The notes under the pieces were generated by a model, which was given only the letters and a program-made list of their open reading frames with translations, made no database searches and was not told the origin of the DNA. DNA of 11,266 nt. It comes from RYN-433 sp036558265. Lineage in GTDB: Bacteria > Planctomycetota > Phycisphaerae > Tepidisphaerales > Tepidisphaeraceae. The translations under genes and the position numbers were made by a program. Location: positions 1 through 11,266 of the forward strand of contig DATBFY010000511.1 of the NCBI GenBank assembly GCA_036558265.1, read 5' to 3'. This document shows positions 6,512 to 11,266 of the stretch, in pieces. Every line of letters starts with the position of its first letter. Within the stretch, counting starts at the first letter, position 1.

Positions 6512-8074
6512 ATGGGCGCTCGCCAGGAAGGGAAGAACCCCAATCCGGTCCAAGTCGTGCCGGGACCCGCTTTGCGGGCGCTGGCGCGGGGGTGGGAACT
6601 GTATCGTCGCGGACAATTCCGTGCCGCGCTCCAGCAGTTTCGAGGAGCGCTGTCGCTCGCCCCGGATGAGTCGCAATTCCATTGCGCGATCGCCGCCGCC
6701 GCCGAACGACTCGGAGAGGCCGACGTGGTGGAGCGGCACCTGATCGAGGCCGTGCGGCTCACCCCCGATGACGCCCACGCGCACTCGTCGCTGGGCATGT
6801 ACTTCCGCAACGGCGGGCGGCTCGACCTGGCGCTGGCGCACACGGCCCGTGCACTCGAGCTGCGCCCGGATAACCGGGAGATCATCACGTTTCGCGCGAT
6901 CGTCCTGCGGGCCGCCGGCGATCCGGCCGCGGCGTGGGAGTTGGCGCGCCCGCTGCTCGAGGACGGCGGCGTCCCCGCGGAGCGCTGGCTCGCGCATCTC
7001 TTCGCGCGCCTGGCGCCGCGCCTCGGGCGCGAGGAAGCCGCCCTGGCGTACGTCCGCCGCGCGATGGAGGTCCCCGGTTTGCCCGACGGGGCGGACGGGC
7101 GGGCGATGCTCCATTACGTTGAGGCGTCGCTGCTCGAGCGCCTGGGGCGCTATGACGAGGCCTTCGCCCAGGCGACCCGGGGGAACCAGGCGATCCGCGG
7201 GTCTGCCCGGCCGTACGACCCATTGGCGCACTCGCGCTTCGTGTCGCAATTGATCGACTGTTTCACCCGCGCTCGCCTCAACGCCCTGCCCCGCGCGACC
7301 CACGGCAGCCGTCGGCCCGTCTTCATCGTCGGCATGCCGCGATCGGGCACCAGCCTGGTCGAGCAGATCCTGGCGAGTCATCCGCAGGTGTTCGGCGCGG
7401 GCGAGCTCAACCTGATTGGCCGCACCGTGGTCGCCGCCCCGACCGCCGCCTGGTCCGATGGCGATCCGTACCCGCCGTGCCTCGACAACCTCACCCCCCG
7501 CGACGCCGATCGGTTGGCCGCCGACTACCTGTCCGCCATCGGATCGCGCAACCTCGATGCGACGTACGTCACGGACAAGATGCCGTATAACTTCCTGAAC
7601 CTGGGCCTGATCGAGTTGCTGTTCCCCGGTTGTCGCGTGATCCACTGCACGCGCGGGGCGCTCGACACGTGCGTCTCATGCTACATGACCAGCTTCGTCC
7701 AGGAGAACGCGTTCAAGTTCGACCTGGCGCACCTGGGCGCGTATTACCGCGATTACCGCAGGATCATGGAGCATTGGCGCAAGGTGGGCAGCCTCGCGAT
7801 GCTCGACGTTCGATACGAGGACGTGGTGCTCGACACGGAAGGTCAAACGCGTCGCCTGCTCGACTTCCTCGAACTGCCCTTCAACGACCGCTGTCTGCGC
7901 TATTACGAGAACCCCCGCCAGGTCGGCACCGCCAGCGAAGATCAGGTGCGCCGCCCCGTCTACCACTCCTCGATCGGCCGCTGGAAGAACTACGAGCGGC
8001 ACCTGGGGCGATTGCTCGCCGCGATCGCCGGCGCCGCAGCCTCCGGCTCTGGCGATTCGCGCGCCGCCGGCTGA
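6512..8074 (+). CDS. TPR-repeat sulfotransferase (Sulfotransfer_3 type)
   Basis: The product has 520 residues. Residues about 20-150 form three to four TPR repeats (LARGWELYRRGQFRAALQQF, DAHAHSSLGMYFRNGGRLDL, ALELRPDNREI). The C-terminal half is a PAPS-dependent sulfotransferase. The 5'-phosphosulfate loop RPVFIVGMPRSGTSLVEQIL has its GMPRSGTS from residue 274. TDKMPYNFLNLGLI follows, and then the 3'-phosphate site CTRGALDTCVSCY with R381 and S389. The family's late RYEDVVLDTE and SSIGRWKNYERHL motifs are also present. It should transfer sulfate from PAPS to an unknown acceptor such as a glycan, peptide or lipid, with TPRs selecting the partner. There is no signal peptide or membrane segment, so it is cytosolic. 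Such fusions are abundant in planctomycetes. No sulfate-activation genes are in the window. It is convergent with the next gene, 22 bases apart. Confidence 0.93.
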   Translation: MGARQEGKNPNPVQVVPGPALRALARGWELYRRGQFRAALQQFRGALSLAPDESQFHCAIAAAAERLGEADVVERHLIEAVRLTPDDAHAHSSLGMYFRNGGRLDLALAHTARALELRPDNREIITFRAIVLRAAGDPAAAWELARPLLEDGGVPAERWLAHLFARLAPRLGREEAALAYVRRAMEVPGLPDGADGRAMLHYVEASLLERLGRYDEAFAQATRGNQAIRGSARPYDPLAHSRFVSQLIDCFTRARLNALPRATHGSRRPVFIVGMPRSGTSLVEQILASHPQVFGAGELNLIGRTVVAAPTAAWSDGDPYPPCLDNLTPRDADRLAADYLSAIGSRNLDATYVTDKMPYNFLNLGLIELLFPGCRVIHCTRGALDTCVSCYMTSFVQENAFKFDLAHLGAYYRDYRRIMEHWRKVGSLAMLDVRYEDVVLDTEGQTRRLLDFLELPFNDRCLRYYENPRQVGTASEDQVRRPVYHSSIGRWKNYERHLGRLLAAIAGAAASGSGDSRAAG

Positions 8075-8096
8075 ATCCCCCTCATGTCTCTGCTCG

Positions 8097-9512
8097 TTAC
8101 GCTTTGCTCACGTCGACGACAAAGTGCCCCACGAACGCGTGCCGCTCGAATGACAGCAGGTACAGGTGCAGCTTCGTCGGATCGTTCTTGTCCAGGAACA
8201 TCAGCGGCCCGTCCACGCCCAGGTTGTGGCTGTTGATCCACTGGCCCTTGCCGTCCAGGAACATCGCGAAGTACGGGTTCTGCTTGTCCGGCTGCGCTAC
8301 CGACTGTTCGTAAGGCTCGGAGAACGGGTGACTGGCGATCCCCATCGGCGCGTTCCACCCCTTATGCGCGTCCGCCGGGTCGAGCACGGGCAGCTTGGCG
8401 ACCTTGATGCCACCGATGACCAGCGTCGTCTTCACGTCGCCGGCCTTGTTCGCGAACGCCAGTTGAAGCTCGGCCGATTCCCCGCCCGCCGCGTTCAGGT
8501 CGCCCGTGCGCTTCCACTCGACCGCCTTGAGCACCGCCACCTTTCCCAGCGTCGTCGTCCGCGGGGACTTGCGCTCGTAAACCCCCGGCGGCGCGAACGT
8601 CGCGAACCTCGTCTCGTCGGTCAAAAACGCGTCGATCGCGGCCGGCCGCTGCGCCGGATAGATGATATTCCGCTCCTTCTTCTGCCGGTCCGACTTGAGC
8701 GGGTAGAACTCGTCGTTCTTCGAGACGAACTTCACCGGTTGGGATGACAACTCCTTCCGCAGCACCGCGAGGTCCACCCGCTGCGTCTGCGGCTCGCGAT
8801 AGGTCTCCAGGTCGTCCACGTAGTCCGCGTACGCCAGGGCGTTCTTCACGTCGAACAGCTTCGCGTACAGGTCCTTGGGGAACCCGAACCAGCCGTGGAA
8901 GTAGGGCACCTCGTCGCCCTTCTCCTTGCAAAAGAGGATGACCTCCCAGTAGCCGGCGTGCAGGCAGTTGTTGGCGATATCGACACGCGAGAGGTTCGTC
9001 GTCTCGAACGCCTTGCCCCCCTCAATTTGCACTCGCGGTGCCTCGCGCTTGATCCCCACCTGGTGACGGTTCCACTCCTGGTTGAAGATGCCGATGCGCG
9101 TCAGGTATTCATCCTTCTTCACCCAGTCCGGGGCGGACGGGATCAGCTCGAACAGGTCCACGTCCCGCACGGTCAGCTTGTGCGACGGCTCGGCCGAATC
9201 CGCGAATTCGACGTCATACAGAAACTTGCCCTTGGACGTCAGCTTGACCGCCGAGTAGACGATCGAGTTGTAGGCGTCGCTCCGGAAGCCGATGTCCGGG
9301 CAATCCGGATACTCCGCGTCGCTGAGCATCTTGACCGGCGCGCTGAAGACCGCGCCTGACGCGGGCGCTTCGGTCACCGGCGTGTGCTTCGCGGCCGCGG
9401 ACGGCTTGTTCGGCGTCGGCGCCTTCTCGCATCCGCCGGCGCGGACCAGGAAGAACCCGATCGCCACCGCCCAGGACACACCCAGAATGCAACTCTGCCG
9501 CAGGGCTTTCAT
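8097..9512 (-). CDS. Unrecognised secreted protein, probable lipoprotein
   Basis: The product is 471 residues and I do not recognise the family. The start at 9512 is supported by AGGAG 9 bases upstream on the minus strand. The N-terminus is a signal peptide (KALRQSCILGVSWAVAIGFF) ending in RAGGC, so Cys28 may be lipidated; the -3 Ala is not ideal for a lipobox. A Pro/Ala/Lys linker (30-52) leads to a long soluble part with conserved-looking aromatic stretches: NNCLHAGYWEVILFCKEKG, PYFHGWFGFPKDLYAKLFD (about residues 180-220), then PAQRPAAIDAFLTDETRFATF and a C-terminal beta region (QWINSHNLGVDGPLMFLD, HLYLLSFERHAFVGHFVVDV). The character is an exported, beta-rich binding or structural protein. 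It is divergent from hpt, with an inverted repeat between them, and stands alone as a transcription unit. Confidence 0.88.
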   Translation of the reverse strand: MKALRQSCILGVSWAVAIGFFLVRAGGCEKAPTPNKPSAAAKHTPVTEAPASGAVFSAPVKMLSDAEYPDCPDIGFRSDAYNSIVYSAVKLTSKGKFLYDVEFADSAEPSHKLTVRDVDLFELIPSAPDWVKKDEYLTRIGIFNQEWNRHQVGIKREAPRVQIEGGKAFETTNLSRVDIANNCLHAGYWEVILFCKEKGDEVPYFHGWFGFPKDLYAKLFDVKNALAYADYVDDLETYREPQTQRVDLAVLRKELSSQPVKFVSKNDEFYPLKSDRQKKERNIIYPAQRPAAIDAFLTDETRFATFAPPGVYERKSPRTTTLGKVAVLKAVEWKRTGDLNAAGGESAELQLAFANKAGDVKTTLVIGGIKVAKLPVLDPADAHKGWNAPMGIASHPFSEPYEQSVAQPDKQNPYFAMFLDGKGQWINSHNLGVDGPLMFLDKNDPTKLHLYLLSFERHAFVGHFVVDVSKA

Positions 9513-9559
9513 CGCGCGCTACTCCTCGATGGGATCGTCTCCCGAATTGCCGCCACAAC

Positions 9560-9575
9560 CGGACCGAACGGTCCG
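9560..9575. promoter_or_regulatory. 16-bp inverted repeat upstream of the unknown lipoprotein gene, candidate operator
   Basis: CGGACCG-AA-CGGTCCG is a perfect 7-base inverted repeat with a 2-base centre. It lies 48-63 bases upstream of the start at 9512 and about 155 bases upstream of hpt. The short centre fits a helix-turn-helix dimer site better than an RNA hairpin. The remainder of the gap 9513-9728 includes an A6 run near 9619-9624 and a Fur-like stretch at 9640-9658. Confidence 0.35.
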
Positions 9576-9728
9576 ACGACGTGCCCGAAACCCAAGCTCC
9601 AGTCGAGAAGCCTACCCCAAAAAAGCCCCGAAACCAGCGGAAAATGATTATCGTCCGCCTGCTTAACCGCCTTATCATCGCTGTGAGGTCCCATACCTTC
9701 TTCAATCCCGTTCGGGTACCATGTCGCA

Positions 9729-10289
9729 ATGAACGACGACATCGATCGCGTTCTCGTTACACGCGACCAGATCGCCCGCCGCATCCAGGAACTTGCCCAG
9801 CAAATCACCGCCGACCACACGACCGCCGGAGGCGACACCGAGATCACTCTCGTTCCTATCCTCACCGGGGCGATGGTCTTATGCGCCGACCTGATGCGCC
9901 GCATGCCGGTTCGGATGAAGATCGGCCTGATGACCGTCTCCTCGTATCCCGGCAAATCGTTGCGGACGCAGGGATCGAACATCCTCGGTACGCAGATGGG
10001 CGATATCCGCGGCAGGCATATCCTGCTGCTGGACGATATTCTGGACAGTGGTGGAACCTTGCGGCTGGTCGTCCCGATGTTGAAAGAAATGGGCCCGGCG
10101 ACGGTCAAAACCTGCGTGTTGCTGCGAAAGGACCGCCCCTCTGCAAAGGAGACGCCGGTCGACTACGTCGGCTTTGAGATCCCCGACGAGTTCGTCGTCG
10201 GATACGGGCTGGATTACGGAGATTACTACCGAAATCTGCCTGACATTGTTACGCTGAAGAAGGCCGTTTACAGCCAATCCGTACCATGA
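9729..10289 (+). CDS. hpt: Hypoxanthine phosphoribosyltransferase
   Basis: At 186 residues it has the usual length for bacterial HPRT. It converts hypoxanthine (and often guanine) plus PRPP to IMP or GMP in purine salvage, in the cytosol. The early LVPILTGAMVLCADLMRRM matches the VGVLKGAFMFxADL region of the family. The flexible-loop area MTVSSYPGKSLRTQG follows. The PRPP-binding loop is LLLDDILDSGGTL with D102, D103 and D106 (the last in the position of the catalytic base). The purine-specific end EIPDEFVVGYGLDYGDYYRNL gives the typical FVVGYGLDY and RNLP signature. No strong ribosome site precedes the ATG; a short ATG-containing frame just upstream is ignored. The stop overlaps the next start (ATGA). 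Confidence 0.95.
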   Translation: MNDDIDRVLVTRDQIARRIQELAQQITADHTTAGGDTEITLVPILTGAMVLCADLMRRMPVRMKIGLMTVSSYPGKSLRTQGSNILGTQMGDIRGRHILLLDDILDSGGTLRLVVPMLKEMGPATVKTCVLLRKDRPSAKETPVDYVGFEIPDEFVVGYGLDYGDYYRNLPDIVTLKKAVYSQSVP

Positions 10290-10972
10290 GCGATCCCTTC
10301 AAACATCTCCGGCTGACGCCGTTGGAAGAGTGCGTGACCCCGGTCCGCCGTCCGCTGCGGACCGATGCCTGGCAGCAGATGTCGAACGAGCTCCAGGCGT
10401 CGGAGTCCTGCCCGGCGACGCACGCGCCGACCGCCGCCGTAACCCCGCTGGGCGCCCTGCTCGCCCGCCACATCCTCCGCGACGGCGAGGTGGTGCTGCT
10501 GGCGCTCAAGCCCTCGTTCTGGTGGATCCTGCTTTCGTCGCTGCGCTTCATCGCGGTGGTCTCGATCCTGGCGCTGGGCGCGATCGAGTGGGAAGGCCGC
10601 TACAACCGCGAGTGGTTCTACATCGAGGCCGCCATCTTCCTGGTGGCCGGGCGCATCATGTGGTCGGTCCTGCAGTGGATGGGCCGGCTTTACGTGCTGA
10701 CCGACCTGCGCGTGATCCGCCTGTCGGGCGTGTTGAAGCTGGAGATCTTCGACTGCGCCCTGCGCAAGATCGCGCGGACGCAGGTGACCACGAGCGTTCG
10801 CGAGCGCGTCTGCGGCACGGGGAGCATCGAGATCGTCCCCGCCGACGAGACCTGCCCGCCGGGCGTCTGGCAGACGATCCGCCGCCCCGTCGAGGTGCAC
10901 GAGCTGATCGTCTCGACGATCAACAAGGCCAAGCAGCAGGGCGGCGGCTACAACGCCGGCGCCGCGGCGTAA
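10286..10972 (+). CDS. Two-helix membrane protein with bacterial PH domain (bPH_2 / DUF304)
   Basis: The product has 228 residues. An N-terminal soluble segment of about 75 residues is followed by helix 1 (about 78-100, FWWILLSSLRFIAVVSILAL), a short polar loop, and helix 2 (about 110-132). A PH-like domain comes next: RLYVLTDLRVIRLSGVLK from residue 134, then the basic CALRKIARTQVTTSVRERVCG and GSIEIVPADE. The L-T-D-x-R-V-I pattern after two helices is typical of the bPH_2 family. The role is unknown, probably membrane or lipid-linked. The ATGA overlap with hpt indicates translational coupling. The C-terminus is a Gly/Ala tail. Confidence 0.88.
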   Translation: MSDPFKHLRLTPLEECVTPVRRPLRTDAWQQMSNELQASESCPATHAPTAAVTPLGALLARHILRDGEVVLLALKPSFWWILLSSLRFIAVVSILALGAIEWEGRYNREWFYIEAAIFLVAGRIMWSVLQWMGRLYVLTDLRVIRLSGVLKLEIFDCALRKIARTQVTTSVRERVCGTGSIEIVPADETCPPGVWQTIRRPVEVHELIVSTINKAKQQGGGYNAGAAA

Positions 10973-10977
10973 TGCCT

Positions 10978-11000
10978 GTAGGGTGGGCTTTGCCCACCAT
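10978..11000. repeat. Palindromic repeat between convergent genes, possible bidirectional terminator
   Basis: GGTGGGC-TTT-GCCCACC (10982-10998) is a perfect 7-base stem with a 3-base loop, preceded by GTAG. I recall the motif GTAGGGTGGGC...GCCCACC as a widely dispersed bacterial palindrome (not verified). It lies between the 3' ends of the bPH and amidohydrolase genes, where a hairpin could end transcription both ways, but there is no T-tract. Confidence 0.6.
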
Positions 11001-11005
11001 CCTCG

Positions 11006-11266
11006 CTACGCGGTCAGGTCGTCGATCCAGACCTGAAACGGTGGCCGAAAGGATTCCAATAGCTCGCGCAACGGCTCGCGCGAATTCACTTTGAATACGC
11101 AGAAGTCCGCCGACTTCCCCGGCTCAATTGTCCCGATCTGATCCGCCATCCCCAACGCCCGCGCACCTCGAACAGTTGCCATTTCAAAGATTACCTCGAC
11201 TGGAAGTTCGGGGTGGTCCATGTGGATCAGCCAGAGTTCCTCGACGAGGTTCAAGTCCGGCGCCGA
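11006..11266 (-). CDS. Amidohydrolase family protein, C-terminal fragment (cut by window edge)
   Basis: The frame is open to the right edge, giving 86 residues up to the TAG at 11006-11008. The visible part is the typical end of a cyclic amidohydrolase (metal-dependent deaminase/hydrolase superfamily): VIFEMATVRGARALGMAD, IGTIEPGKSADFCVF, where the TxxGARxLG helix and the GxIxxGKxADxxV strand are diagnostic. The metal-binding His and Asp residues lie outside. The substrate cannot be told; ATZ/TRZ-like and MTA/SAH-deaminase-like members share this tail. The gene is convergent with the bPH gene. Confidence 0.88.
   Translation of the reverse strand, partial: SAPDLNLVEELWLIHMDHPELPVEVIFEMATVRGARALGMADQIGTIEPGKSADFCVFKVNSREPLRELLESFRPPFQVWIDDLTA

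Noticed and set aside
6449..7645. A 398-residue open frame on the minus strand
   Set aside because: It is antisense to the TPR-sulfotransferase and carries no recognisable domain.
10978..11000. Classical intrinsic terminator
   Set aside because: The stem is good but no T-tract follows on either strand, so it is listed as a repeat with possible terminator function.

Overview
The window is GC-rich bacterial DNA, almost certainly from a planctomycete. Phycisphaerae or a relative is my guess, and the class is not proven by the sequence. The evidence is a planctomycete-type cytochrome c/DUF1549 protein, an ECF sigma factor next to a membrane-anchored dockerin protein, a VIT/von Willebrand A lipoprotein, a TPR-sulfotransferase and several kinds of short palindromic repeat. 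No tRNA, rRNA, CRISPR array, insertion sequence or phage gene was seen. The window looks like chromosome with accessory, surface-oriented content.

Layout: (a) 1-1514, minus strand: a secreted c-type cytochrome/DUF1549 protein that runs off the left edge. Its frame is open to base 1. (b) 1515-1630: a divergent promoter region holding a perfect 12-bp palindrome. (c) 1631-5465, plus strand: an apparent operon of ECF sigma factor, one-pass membrane protein with an extracytoplasmic dockerin, small secreted cohesin-like protein, and VIT-vWA lipoprotein. The second and third genes overlap by ATGA. Palindromic repeats are embedded in the 3' ends of the second and third genes and in the leader of the fourth. 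(d) 5555-6340: a small lipoprotein behind an AT-rich promoter region. (e) 6512-8074: a TPR-sulfotransferase. (f) 8097-9512, minus strand: an unrecognised probable lipoprotein, convergent with the sulfotransferase. (g) 9729-10972, plus strand: hypoxanthine phosphoribosyltransferase overlapping a two-helix membrane PH-domain protein by ATGA. (h) 11006-11266, minus strand: the C-terminal end of an amidohydrolase cut by the right edge.

The most interesting part is (c). My reading is inference: the dockerin membrane protein has the topology of an anti-sigma factor (basic cytosolic N-terminus, one helix, Ca-binding dockerin outside). The next gene encodes a secreted beta-rich protein that could be its cohesin-type partner. 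The set could then be a calcium- or ligand-gated surface signalling module with the VIT-vWA lipoprotein as an adhesive output or accessory. The domain content of the sigma factor, dockerin and VIT-vWA genes is clear from motifs. The cohesin assignment and the regulatory link are hypotheses.

Every gap between genes is shorter than 300 bases. The largest are 9513-9728 (divergent promoters, one 16-bp inverted repeat) and 6341-6511 (leader of the sulfotransferase gene).
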